Assembly: GCA_958450325.1 (NCBI GenBank)
Contig: OY288242.1
Location: 66,355,562 to 66,419,561 of the forward strand
From: Agrostemma githago
Taxonomy: Eukaryota > Streptophyta > Magnoliopsida > Caryophyllales > Caryophyllaceae
Length of the DNA stretch: 64,000 nt
Reading direction: 5' to 3'
The position numbers were made by a program, and so were the translations under genes. Below the pieces are notes generated by a model. The model did not search any database and was not told the origin of the DNA. It saw nothing but the letters and a program-made list of their open reading frames with translations. Below, in pieces: positions 21,621 through 33,262 of the stretch; the stretch's first letter is position 1; the number at the start of each line of letters is the position of its first letter.

Positions 21621-22451
21621 TATTAACAATATATCCAATACTACACAAGCAGCAAATATTACATCAACAACTCAAGAATAGCAACATATATTCTGTGATA
21701 TCAATCCCTGCAATCAAGCAATTACATCTTGTAATTATAGCAATAGATTATTTTCTAAATCAATTAGCATAGCTCATCTCCTAAATTAGCTGTCCAAACT
21801 TCTTATAAATAGTGTACTGAGACGCGGGCGTCGCGACCCGTACAATCAAACAATATTTATAACTCCGACTAATCCTAACTAATGTAGTAGTGGTAGGTCG
21901 GGATCGATCCACAGGGAGAGGGGTTAAGCCGTATTGGTCAAGTCTAGAGCTCAATCGTGATCGGGATTGAGATTGGGGTTTTGGGATGAGAAGAGTCTAA
22001 CTAATGCTAGCGAACTACACTACCGAGGCTAGGGACTATAATAGGAAAGGTGTTGGGGAGAGTCGGGATTCAGAAATGGGGTCTTAAAAGTCTCGGGATC
22101 GAGTTTTAGTTACAACGTCGAAAAGGGAGAGTGCCACCTTTCGGTTTCTTCACCCAACTACCTAAACCCGCTTTCGCGACGAAAGGGTAAGTCTCAAATT
22201 AAGGTAATTTCTATCCCGAGTTTCCCCATATTGGTAGAGGCGAGTCAAGGTCGGCCTAGTCGCGATTCTAGGTCAACAAAGACACAAAATCCTTAAAATT
22301 GATAATCAACAAGTAAACAACCCACCAACATCCCTTGAATCAAGTAATCCAAATCCTCCTCCCTAATTCCCCAACAACAAAAATCTACTCACTAGTCATG
22401 GTGATAATCGACAATACACTAACTAAGGATAATCTAACTAAAGCATGCATA

Positions 22452-22566
22452 AAAACTACACTAACAATTATACTAAGAGAGAAACTATAAAAACTACACT
22501 AACAATTACACTAAGAGAGAAACTAAGAAAACTACACTAACAATTATACTAAGAGAGAAACTAAGA
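22452..22566. repeat. 37-bp tandem repeat in the LTR of C
   Basis: Three units of AAAACTACACTAACAATTAT followed by ACTAAGAGAGAAACTA. The equivalent repeat in the other LTR is at about 32001-32117. Confidence 0.85.
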
Positions 22567-23129
22567 AAAGAGAGAAAAACATAAGCTAACTAATGGAGAG
22601 AAGGAAGAGGAGAGAATTTACCAACTATGGAGAAATCTAAGGTGAAAGATGAAGATTAATGATAAAGATTGAATCTTGGGAGAAATATACAAGAATTTGT
22701 CACAAATCCATGCATAAATCTTCAATCCTCAATATGAGCAATATAAATCTTCAAGAAATAATACAAGAGTTTTGTCATAAACCCTTGCAAAACCCTTGAA
22801 TCTTCAATAATCTTCAACAAAGATGGAAACTTGTTTACTAATTACACTAATACTAAGTAGATCTACTAATAGTTTAGAGAATTTTCTAGGAAACTTACTA
22901 TAAACTACTACTACTACTATGGAGATCTCCTACCCTAAACTAAGGAGGCACAATTTAAGATTCTACTTCCTCCTCTTTTGGCTCAAAACCCTAGGATAAG
23001 TATATATAGAGTTCCTTAATGGGTCACACAAGTTTAAGGCCCATAATCCAATCCTTCTTCATTAAGCCTAGACCTTCACCCTTTGCATCTTCATGGGGCA
23101 AAACTTCACCCTGCGGTTGACGACATAGG

Positions 23130-23345
23130 CACCACCGGGAGAAATTTCACCCGGTGAGATTTTCTTCTCGAATCGTCATTTTTGGCGTCTTTCTCGATCA
23201 GGCGAAATTTCACCCGGTGGGCAAAATTTTGCCCGGTCGTTTCACTCGGTGGTAGCTGCCCACGGAAGTCTTCGGGAGTGGAAAATGTCGTCGGGCGAAA
23301 CTTCGCCCGGTGATGACTCACCGGGTGAAGTTTCACCCGGTGGTA
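23130..23345. repeat. Palindrome cluster in U3 of C (3' LTR copy)
   Basis: Repeated imperfect palindromes of the form CCGGGYGAAATTTCRCCCGG, including GGGCAAAATTTTGCCC and CCGGGTGAAGTTTCACCCGG. They lie about 120-340 bp upstream of the TATATATA at 23001-23008 in the minus sense. The counterpart in the other LTR is at 32677-32895. Confidence 0.85.
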
Positions 23346-23638
23346 TTTCTCCTCTTTTCCGGTCTCTTTCTTCGTCGATCAATTGGATTACTCAAACTTT
23401 CAGTTGTGTGCTTTGCTCTTAGACCGTATCTCTCTCATGCTCGTAGAAGCTCAAACACATTTTCGGTCAAAATCATATCAAAATAGACAGAAAACTACCA
23501 AAAATACGTAAAATGCAAAAGAGAGACACTAATGCGAGAACTACGCAAAATACGGCGATAATCGCACTCTATTCTCGCAAAACGGAGAAAAAACGGGTCT
23601 AAATGGGAGGAAAAACGGTCCAAATTTGGCACACAACA

Positions 23639-25911
23639 ATTCCCCCACACTAAACCGTTGCTCGTCCTCGAGCAAAGACCCAAAAAGAAACTAACTACTA
23701 CAAACTAAGCTAGACTATGCTAAGCCGATACGTGGCAATTAACGGGCCCGCTCCGTCCGTTCAACTCACATCGAGATACCCATGAGGTAGAGTACCTACA
23801 TGCAAGGCAAGTTGGGGCTTGCTCAAAACTGGGGTTGCGACTAACACACACACAAACACACAAAACAAGGAAGACACACGAAAAGAGAGTCGCAACCAAA
23901 GAGAAAATAAATCACCGAATCCCTCATCGAAATGGCGGAGAAACCACCGATTTGAGCTTAAGACAAGCGAGAACACTACCAAGTTAGTAAGACAAAATGA
24001 CATAGACAAGATCCTAATAGGATGACAATCAAACAATAAAAACATTGAAAATTTACCAAGGTCCGTCTAATTCCACTAGAGATGCCTACAACGGGACGAT
24101 AAATGGAGTGGATAAGTGAGAACCATGGAGTTAGTAAGCACTGTAGGTAAGTGTTATGCCGTCTCCTAAGCTAAGCCTAGAGGATCGTCCCAAACTCGAG
24201 AAAGCCAGTTAGACCAAAAGGATGGATGTGTTTGCGAAATGGTAAAGATTGACAAATCACCGCTATTTTCCTTCCTCGGGACTCGGTCTTCTAGTAGGTA
24301 TTTCACGACAATAAGTCAACCAAGGGATTATTTGGATTTGGGAACGATTTTTGAGATTTTGATTTTCTTTTCCCATTATTTCGATCTAGGGTTTTTTTTT
24401 TCATAACATAACGTAACGCCCTTCTTCTTCATTTTTTCCTTTTTCTTTTTGAATAGCTCTTTTTTGGCTAGATAGTTCATTTGAGATCAAGATAAAGCAT
24501 ATTCTTGCAAACTTATTTGTGGAAATGGGTATGGTAGAAAATAGGCTAGTCGGGTGTGCACCCCCTCCGAACCCATAAAAGAATGGAAATTTGGACTAAA
24601 TAAATGACTTCTCAACTAAGGTCACCTAAGAGAACGGGGAACGGTAACCAAGGCCTTATCACTCCATGAGTGGTCAAGGTGGTCAAATGCAAATCCCGAT
24701 GTAGACTCCTAGTAGAAAAGATGGACTTATGGTAAAAATCCAATGCAAAAATTGGTTCAAGGTCATTCTACTAGAAACATGTCCAAAAATAAAAAAGGGT
24801 TACTAACAAGGGAGTAATAAACACTCGGCCTAAACTCAAAATCGGGTTTTTGAAAACTTTACTTAGACACGTTATACACACAATGAAAAAGAACACTCAA
24901 AACGACAAAAACACAAGAAAACAAAACAAAATCACAAATATAGCCAAGCACTCAGAACTCCATTAAGTCAACACAATCACAACCACCAATTCCAAAATGT
25001 TCACCAAGTGAACCTCCAAATAGCATATACGCCCAAACTCCCATGCATAAGAGAAAGGGTAAAGACGAAAGCAGAAAATATTACCGCGCGGTCTTCATTT
25101 CATTTTCGCTACCTTACGTGTCCATGCTAAATGCTTGGCGGTGTACCTACAAGAAGGAAATGCGAGGCAATACAAGTGGCACAAAAACAAAAATAAAAGA
25201 AAAAAGAAAACTAGAATGAAATTTTTTTTTGGATTTTTGGTTTTTAAAGGGAAAAAGAAAAAGAAAAGGAAGAAGAAGAAAAAGGATAGTAGATCCCTCC
25301 CCCACACTAAAACCGTGCATTGAGCCCAATGCACAAGTAGAGGAAGAATAAAAAAAGAATAAAAAGAGAAAAGAACGGAAAATCTTTTTGAATTTTTATG
25401 ATTTTTCAAATGTTTTTGGATTTTTGATTTTTTTTTTCAAAATGAAGAAAGTAAAAAGAAAAGAAGAAAAAGAAGAGAAAATAAAAGGAAAATGAAAAGA
25501 AAAAGGAAAAATCGATAATATGGGAAAGGGCATAGGTGTAATCACGTCACCTCGCCCGGATTCCGCACGAATCGGGAAAAATAAAAGAAAAAGAAAATTT
25601 TGGATTTTTCAAAATGGTCTTGGTGCGATCAAATCACCTAAGACCGGAAGCAACAATCAGGTCCTTTTTCCCTAAGGCACCTGCAAATAAAACCTCATGT
25701 TTGTAATGACCCAAGTAGAATCACGTGAGGGGCTGACAACTCTCCAAACCAACCAAAATATTATCACAAATTAATCAACGACCACAATTATCAAATGCCA
25801 AAAATTGGCGCTGCAAGACTGACAAAGATTACTGAAACTAGAGAACAGATTACCGACGACTAACGACTGACATCTAACACCCCCACACTAACAATGACGA
25901 CACTCGACCAC
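23639..25911 (-). other. Non-coding 3' region of C, with repeated polypurine-like tracts
   Basis: In minus sense, AGTGTGGGGGAATTG next to the 3' LTR (about 23641-23655) is the likely polypurine tract. Similar TAGTGTGGGGG text recurs at about 25301-25312 and 25879-25890. The stretch 24350-24470 and 25180-25520 is A/T homopolymer-rich. No credible coding sequence is seen. Confidence 0.6.
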
Positions 25912-27659
25912 TCACATCGGACCTGGGGGACGAGGTGGTGGGTAGTAAGACCCTGGCGGAGGCACACCGAAAATTTGATTAAAGAGGTTCTGTTGCTGTT
26001 GCAACATCCTTTGGTTCTCCTCCGCCGCCATCCTCGCTGCTTGGGCATCCTTAGCACCGTCCCTAGCCATCTCAAAACTACTCCGGGCAAACTCAAAGCC
26101 TTCCCTAGAGTACGTGTAAGAACCATGCGCAGTATCGCGCACATCCCAGGCTACATTATAGGCGTCCTGGGTCAAGTTCAGAAAGGTGGTCGAGTTCTCC
26201 CAAGTCTGACGTGTACGGTCATAAACTTCTCCCCACTGGTTATAAAAGTCTTCCGATCCGAAGAACGAGGAGTGTCGCGGAGGACTCATGTTGACGTCCT
26301 CCAGAAAACAGGGGGTAGACTGGGTGAACGTGGAGTGTCTATGCGGTGTAAAGTCGGGTGTGAAAAACTGGGAGGTCAGGGGTTCGGTCTGTCGGAAGAG
26401 GGTCCGTTTGATGATGACGGTAAAGTCCTATGACCCTCATCCTGAGAGGTTTCAACCTCTGGTTCCTCCTCCGACACGTCTACGACCTCATTATCATCGT
26501 CACCATAATCTAAAGGTCCATCGGGGTATTGAACCGTATAGAACTTACCTCGGGTGTTATCCCGAATGTACTCCCCGGACCTCTTCGGCATGCCGAAGTT
26601 CTCTTCAACATATAGCCTGACCCATTCGTGGTTAGGCATTGCAATAGCTCTCATTTCAGTAATCTTATACAAGAACAAACTGTTATAATCCCCTTTCTGG
26701 GGCCACACAAGGAAAGGACAATAAACTTCATCTATGAAAAGTCCCGCTCCGTCAACTGGTACTAAATCGCTAAAATCAATGTCCAAGGCTCTAGATATCA
26801 TCGTTACAATACCGCCACAAGAGATTTTCTTGCGGCTGCCTCTCGCAACCTGGGCAAAATGAGTAGCTAAGGCCTCGAACATATCAATAGACGGGCCTCT
26901 ATTCAAAACCGTATCCTCCAATAACTGTACAGCTGTGGCACTACAGTTATGGTGCGTATCATAGCTTGTCAAGAATGAGTTGCCTATGATACGTGCCAAA
27001 TATCGAAGGATGGGGTTTCGAATAGAGAAAGAACGCATCTTCCGTCCCTTGAAAGTCCTCTGGCGGGCTATTTTTAACCAGAATCGATCTCGGCCGAATT
27101 TATCGTCCCGAGTCTGTCCCGCCCTAGGCCTTCCAAGGACCGAAGAAGGTAAACCGAGCAATGCACCAAAGTCCCTCAAGTTGAGGACGTACGAAGTTTC
27201 TCGCAGCTGAAACGAGACAGTGGCATTATCGTCACCACTTAGCTCGAAAGTTGCGAAAAACTCGCACGTCAGCTTCTGAAAAGTTTCCTCCTTGGAGGCA
27301 TAAAACCTGCTAAGACCAAGGCTTTGGCACATTGTTCGAACCTGCGGTTCTATACCCATACGCTCAAGTACGTCTCGAGCCGCCCAACGAGTAGGCTCGA
27401 GACGACAGACCCAAAATTTCTTACACTTATCAACATGAGCTTTTTTAGCGAAATATAAACCAGATTCAAGATGACGGAAACTACGACGAATTTTCGGGTA
27501 ACGTACCTCAAGCGAAACAGGTTGTTCGCGGTGTTGGTCTTTGTGTCTGAACCAGCATCGGGACAGATTCATCCCGAGCCTCGGCCGTCTCCTCCGGCCT
27601 AGAGGACGATATTGACCCCGAATTCCGACCTAGCATTGAAGAAATCCGTTTCCTCGCCA
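25912..27659 (-). pseudogene. Athila-type third ORF (ATHILA ORF-1-like)
   Basis: A minus-strand frame starts MARKRISSMLGRNSG (27659), shifts frame near 27500-27560, continues through REFF-type Athila text (LTCEFFATFELSGDDNATV, VLNLRDFGALLGLP), and shifts again near 26385 into a tail (MSPPRHSSFFGSEDFYN..., Gln-rich coiled coil MLQQQQNLFNQIF, proline-rich end) to 25912. The resemblance to the ATHILA ORF-1 family is my recollection of its FEL/LGLP pattern. Function is unknown; in Athila elements an extra ORF lies downstream of pol. Here it follows gag-protease directly because pol is missing. Confidence 0.65.
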
Positions 27660-27954
27660 TTTGCTTCACCCTTCTCATTCTTGATGCTTGAATTTGACAA
27701 ATAAGTTGTTGACGGTTTCGGTTTGGGGTTTGTCGGAATAGGAAAATTTTCTCGAAACAAACTCCAAGAAGATGTTAGGAATGTGATAAGGATGAGAAAT
27801 ATATAATTTAATTTGATTTTGGTGAAAGAATGGAGGGATTAGAGGTGGTTTAAGGTGGAGGATTTGGGGTTTGTTTGGGGTTTTTGGGGTTTGGTTGAGG
27901 AGAGAGAGAGGAAATGAATAATGAAGATGGGAAAAGGGGGGTTTGGCTGGTATG

Positions 27955-28262
27955 GTGCCGCGGGGTGATTTTTCGCCCGGTTGTCACCCACCGGGTGAAA
28001 TTTCACCCGACGGTGTTCGGGTTGTTTTTCGGCATTTCCGCGCTGTTTCACCACCGGGCGAAATTTCGCCCGGTTAGACTCCACCGGGCGATATTTCGCC
28101 CGGTCGGATATCCGTCAATTTCCAAGTCGCAAAATATTTTTACCGTAGGGCGAAATTTCGCCCGGTGAGATTCCTCCGGGTGAAATTTTACCCGACGGAT
28201 TTTCCGTCAATTCCTTTAGTTTCGAGCAAAGTCGCCACCGGGTGAAATTTCACCCAGTAAAA
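27955..28262. repeat. Internal palindrome array of C
   Basis: Six or more palindromes of the same family as in the LTR, including an uninterrupted CCGGGCGAAATTTCGCCCGG (inside 28053-28074) and a near-perfect one at 28083-28104. In minus sense they lie 150-460 bp upstream of a TATA-like AAATATATAATTT (27797-27809), which is itself about 135 bp before the ATG at 27659. This mirrors the LTR layout. Confidence 0.85.
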
Positions 28263-28563
28263 TAATCCACTTCGAAATGGGACTTTGCTACGAAAAATCT
28301 CTATGACTTGGCCCAAACCATCCTTAGCTCTTCAAAAACATAACTTATCTTCTCAATCTTCAATCGTTCATAATCATTTATAGCACAACCCCAAAAATTC
28401 CGAAAGAAATCTTCATGATTCCTGCAGATACCAAAGCAAGAAAGCTCCAAAAAGAAAAATCCAAAAGCTATTGTCCAAGGAGAAATAAAAAGAGATGGGA
28501 ATATACAAATATTTACAAGGTGGTTATTATGGACACCACCAAACCGAATTGAATAGTTTGAAT

Positions 28564-31071
28564 TTAATCGGGGTTGCTTGCAAAGCAACCCGGAGGGTCT
28601 TGATCATTCACTTCGAATTCCACATTACCGATCTTGAGCTTTTCTCTAAACTCCGGCATATTCATAAGTTGTGCTACCTCGGGAAGCATTGCAAATTCTT
28701 CGGGAATATCTTCGTCGGAGGTAGAACCAAGTATGAATAGGGCACCGTCGTCTTCTTCATCATCGTAGTCAAGATCTTCGGTAGAAGGTTATTCATTTGA
28801 TGGGAACTCCACCATTTGGTTCCAAAACTCCGTATTAGGAGGATCTTCGGGAAGGAATGCGGGAAGCACAAATTGGACCATTTCATTAGCGACATTGAAA
28901 GATAAACGTCCTCGCTTTACATCGATAATCACCCCACCGGTAGCTAGAAAGGGCCGTCCCAAAAGGATAGGATTTCGCTCCTCAATTGGCATGTCCAAAA
29001 TGACGAAGTCGGTGGGGATATATAAATTCCCTACATTAACCATGAGATTACGAGCCAATCCGTAGGGCTCTTTAGTGGTTCCATCGGCCATTTGCACGTT
29101 TACGGAAAAATAATCCAAGTCTTTACTATAAATAGTGCGAGCAATGGCTAAGGGTATCAAACTAATGTCGGCTCCAAGGTCGCACAAAGCCCGGTCTATT
29201 AAGACATGGTCGATGGAGCATGGAATGGCAAAGCTACCCGGATCTCCAAGTTTGATGGGAATTGTGACTCTAGGATTGGACTTTGGAGATATGGGAACTT
29301 TTTCCTTCTCGGCGGGTTTCAAAATGATGTCTCGGATGTAATCGGACGGGGTAGGCATGGACGTGCTTGTATCAATGTTTTTAATAAGGTCGGTGAATGT
29401 TATCATGCCCAAGGCTTGATTGTTGAATGAGGTTTGTGGCATGTCATTCAAGTGTGGTACCTCAATTCTAGAGATTAAGTTTGTGTCCTCTATTGGAATT
29501 TGTTCAATAATGTACGCAATGTCTCCTACAAGGTACTTTGATGGATCTCTTCTTGGTCTTTCGGTTATGTCCTTAACCACTTTCTCACCATTTTCATTGA
29601 TTGAGGGATGAGATGTATTTTGTGGGTCAAAGGGTTTCACCGGTTCCTTTTTGCTCATTACCTTAATGGCATTCACGGATGCATTATTGAAAGAATCGGT
29701 TGGCTCTTGAGAAGATTGGGCTTGCGAGGCCGAACGTGCCTCTAAAGCTTCAAGTCTAGCTCGATTTGACGCATTTTCTTTCAATAGAAAATTGATGGTT
29801 TGTTGAATGTCATAAAGGGATTGAAAGTTACCTTGAAAGTTCCTTGGAGGACCTTGAATGAATGGAGAATTGTTTCCAAAGGAAGGACCTTGATTGAATG
29901 GAGGATGAGTTCCATAAGGAGGAACATAGTTTGTTCTAGGCGGTCCTTGAGGATAGTAATAGCCTTGATTGAATTGATTTGTGTGAGGAGGTCTCGGTTG
30001 ATAATAGAAGCCATGAGAATTAGGATAAACCCTTTGATTGGGGGCTCTTGGAAAAGGATGAGATCTTTGTGTAGGCATGGAATAAAATCCTGTCCCTAAA
30101 TTAGGATTGTTCGTTTGAGATTTTTCATGGGTTCTTTGGGTGTTGGCGTGAAAAGCACTCTCCTTTCTCATACACAATTCGGAATCGTGGTCATATCTCC
30201 CGCAATGATCACATGAAATTTCAATACGATACAATTTCGGTGGTGAAATGGACAATCGTCTCGGTGAACTTACTCTTCTTGGTGGAGATGTTCTTTGTGG
30301 AGATGTTCTAGTCTTGGGTGGAGAATTGGCTCTAGCAACATAGACTTCAAATTGCTTGACCAACTCCTCAATTCTATCTTCAAGTTCGGTTCTACTCTCG
30401 GTTGACGATGTCGAGTCATCATTAGCTCTTCATGTTGATCATTTTCGGAATATTCATCATTCTTGGCTATCCTTTCAATGAGTTTTGTAGACTCGATTTC
30501 ATTTAACAAAAAGAAATCGCCTTTTACCGCCGCATTAACATTATCTTTGGCATTATCCAATAACGAGTGGAAGAATATATGAAGTAAAAGCCAACTAGGG
30601 ATGCCGTGGTGCGGACATTTCCTTTGCAACGTTTGAAATCGGTCCCAGGCTTTACTTATGCTCTCATTTTCTTGTTGTTGGAATGTTTTAATTTCTCTTC
30701 GGAATTTGTTGGTCTTGGATGGTGGGTAGTATTTTTCGAGGAAGGCGTTGCTCAAGTGTTCCCAAGTGCGAAAAGTATTGTTGGGGAATCTCTTAATCCA
30801 TCTCCTTGCTCCATCACGCAAGGTGCAAGGAAAGAGAATCCGACGTAGTTGCCACTCGGGTGACTCCTTCAAGCTTGACACCAATAAGACTTTCCTTGAT
30901 AAGACAAACATGCTCTATCACATCTTCATTCGGCAAACCTCGGAAAGTTTGTTGTTGAATTAAATGGATGATGGAAGGTTTAAGCTCGAAACTCTCCGAG
31001 ATGGCTCCAATGAAGACGGGTGAAGAAATCTCTTCAATAGATGGTTGAGAATGGGACCCAAGTGTAGCCAT
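28564..31071 (-). pseudogene. Athila-type gag-protease, frameshifted
   Basis: Starts MATLGSHSQPSIEEISS (31071). After a frameshift near 30905 comes the retrotransposon gag domain (RRILFPCTLRDGARRW, FLEKYYPPSKTNKFRREI, KCPHHGIPSWLL). After another shift near 30400 come an SP-rich stretch and a zinc knuckle (CDHCGRYDHDSELC). The aspartic protease follows (IPIKLGDPGSFAIPCSI, ALCDLGADISLIPLA with the catalytic D-L-G, NPILLGRPFLATGGVIID). A TAA at 28787-28789 interrupts an acidic tail ending at 28564-28566 (DQDPPGCFASNPD). No reverse transcriptase follows, so the polyprotein ends after protease. Confidence 0.9.
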
Positions 31072-31345
31072 ATTTGAATCCTTGGAAGTTGTTTGAGGAT
31101 GGAGTGTTCAGAGATGAAAGAAATTGATGGAGGATTACACTATCGAGTTGTAGCTTCAGTCACAATGTTTCCAAGCGACTTGCTCTCCGAATGGGGATCA
31201 AGCAACCTAAATCAAGAGTAAACCTAGCAAAATCTCAACAAACAATGAGTCCTCCTAGCACCTAATGGCACTAGGGTAGGAGGAAAGAAAAACAATTATC
31301 CAATCACAATAAAACTAAGACTTAATCAATTAACTAATAACCGTC

Positions 31346-31363
31346 TCCCCGGCAACGGCGCCA
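31346..31363 (-). promoter_or_regulatory. Primer-binding site of C (tRNA-Asp type)
   Basis: The minus strand reads TGGCGCCGTTGCCGGGGA, the complement of the tRNA-Asp 3' end used by Athila-type elements. It starts three bases inside the 5' LTR, which ends at 31367. Confidence 0.92.
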
Positions 31364-31366
31364 TTT

Positions 31367-33188
31367 TGACGTGCAGGCGTCGCGACCCGTACAATCAAAC
31401 AATATTTATAACTCCGACTAATCCTAACTAATGTAGTAGTGGTAGGTTGGGATCGATTCACAGGGAGAGGGGTTAAGCCGTATTGGTCAAGTCTAGAGCT
31501 CAATCGTGATCGGGATTGAGATGGGAGTTTTGGGATGAGAAGAGTCTAACTAATGCGAGCGAACTACACTACCGAGGCTAGGGACTATAATAGGAAAGGT
31601 GTTGGGGAGAGTCGGGATTCGGAAATGGGGTCTTAAAAGTCTCGGGATTGAGTTTTAGTTACAACGTCGAAAAGGGAGAGTGCCACCTTTCAGTTTCTTC
31701 ACCCAACTACCTAAACCCGCTTTCGCGACGAAAGGGTAAGTCTCAAATTAAGGTAATTTTTACCCCGAGTTTCCCCATATTGGTAGAGGCGAGTCAAGGT
31801 CGGCCTAGTCGCGATTCTAGGTCAACAAAGACACAAAAACCTTAAAATTGATAATCTACAAGTAAACAACCCACCAACATCCCTTGAATCAAGTAATCCA
31901 AATCCTCCTCCCTAATTCCCCAACAAGAAAATCTACTCACTAGTCATGGTGATAATCGACAATACACTAACTAAGGATAATCTAACTAAAGCATGCATAA
32001 AAACTACACTAACAATTATACTAAGAGAGAAACTATAAAAACTACATTAACAATTACACTAAGAGAGAAACTAAGAAAACTACACTAACAATTATAGTAA
32101 GAGAGAAACTAAGAAAAGAGAGAAAAACATAAGCTAACTAATGGAGAGAAGGGAGAGGAGAGAATTTACCAACTATGGAGAAATCTAAGGTGAAAGATGA
32201 AGATTAACGATAAAGATTGAATATTGGGAGAAATATACAAGAATTTGTCATTAATCCATGCATAAATCTTCAATCTTCAATATGAGCAATATAAATCTTC
32301 AAGAAATAATACAAGAGTTTTGTCACATAAACCCTTGCAAAACCCTTGAATCTTCAATAATCTTCAACAAAAATGGAAACTTGTCTACTAATTACACTAA
32401 TACTAAGTAGATCTACTAATAGTTTAGAGAATTTTCTAGGAAACTTACTACAAACAATTACTACGATTATGGAGATCTCCTACCCTAAGCTAAGGAGGCA
32501 CAATTTAAGATTCTACTTCCTCCTCTTTTCGCTCAAAACCCTAGGATAAGTATATATAGAGTTCCTTAATGGGTCACACAAGTTTAAGGCCCATAATCCA
32601 ATCCTTCTTCATTAAGCCTAGACCTTCACCCTTTGTATCTTCATGGGGCAAAACTTCACCCTGCGGTTGACGACATAGGCACCACCGGGTGAAATTTCAC
32701 CCGGTGAGATTTTCTTCTCGAATCGTCATTTTTGGCGTCTTTCTCCATCGGACGAAATTTCACTCGGTGGGCAAAATTTCGCCCGGTCGTTTCGCCCGGT
32801 GGTAGTTGCCCACGGAAGTCTTCGGGAGTGGAAAATGTTGTCGGGCGAAACTTCGCCCGATGATGACTCACCGGGTGAAGTTTCACCCGGTTGTATTTCT
32901 CCTCTTTTCCGGTCTCTTTCTTCGTCGATCAATTGGATTACTCAAACTTTCAGTTGTGTGCTTTGCTCTTGGACCGTATCTCTCTCATGCCCGTAGAAGC
33001 TCAAACACATTTTCGGTCAAAATCATATCAAAATAGACAGAATACTACCAAAAACACGTTAAATGCAAAAGAGAGACACTAATGCGAGAACTACGCAAAA
33101 TACGGCGATAATCGCACTCTATTCTCGCAAAACGGAGGAAAAACGGGTCTAAATGGGAGGAAAAACGGTCCAAATTTGGCACACAACG
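31367..33188 (-). repeat. 5' LTR of element C
   Basis: Near-identical to 21818-23638. The + strand start reads TGACGTGCAGGCGTCGCG versus TGAGACGCGGGCGTCGCG in the other copy. TATATATA at 32551-32558; palindrome cluster 32677-32895. The outer end reads ACAACG where ACAACA is expected, one substitution at the terminus. Confidence 0.93.
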
Positions 33189-33193
33189 TGTAC

Positions 33194-33250
33194 ATCATTT
33201 CAGAATTTAATCAATAAAAAAACCAATTCATACAAATCTCCTGTTTTATA
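33194..33250 (+). repeat. Second part of the 5' LTR of Copia-B
   Basis: CATCATTTCAGAATTTAATC through CTGTTTTATA, identical apart from one base to the end of the 3' LTR. The primer-binding site TGGTATCAGAGC follows at 33251-33262. Confidence 0.93.
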
Positions 33251-33262
33251 TGGTATCAGAGC

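Larger units (their letters stand above)
21818..23638 (-). repeat. 3' LTR of element C
   Basis: Begins TGAGACGCGGGCGTCGCG on the + strand and ends GGCACACAACA. It contains a three-unit 37-bp tandem repeat (22452-22566), a TATA-like TATATATA (23001-23008, minus-strand promoter) and a cluster of GGGYGAAATTTCRCCC palindromes (about 23130-23345) upstream of that TATA. Confidence 0.93.
21818..33188 (-). mobile_element. Athila-type Ty3/gypsy element (C), minus strand, lacking pol
   Basis: LTRs are 21818-23638 (3' LTR in element sense) and 31367-33188 (5' LTR), about 1.82 kb each and nearly identical by eye. The target duplication is TGTAC (21813-21817, 33189-33193), within the 5' LTR of Copia-B. 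The primer-binding site is complementary to the 3' end of tRNA-Asp. Order in element sense: gag-protease (31071-28564), palindrome array (28262-27955), Athila-like ORF (27659-25912), then about 2.2 kb non-coding with polypurine-like tracts. Reverse transcriptase, RNase H and integrase are absent, so it is non-autonomous. Confidence 0.92.

Noticed and set aside
25095..25409. Hydrophobic minus-strand frame resembling a membrane protein
   Set aside because: Produced by A-rich low-complexity sequence in the 3' region of element C.
25894..26433. 179-codon plus-strand frame
   Set aside because: Antisense of the Athila-like ORF tail; no domain recognised.
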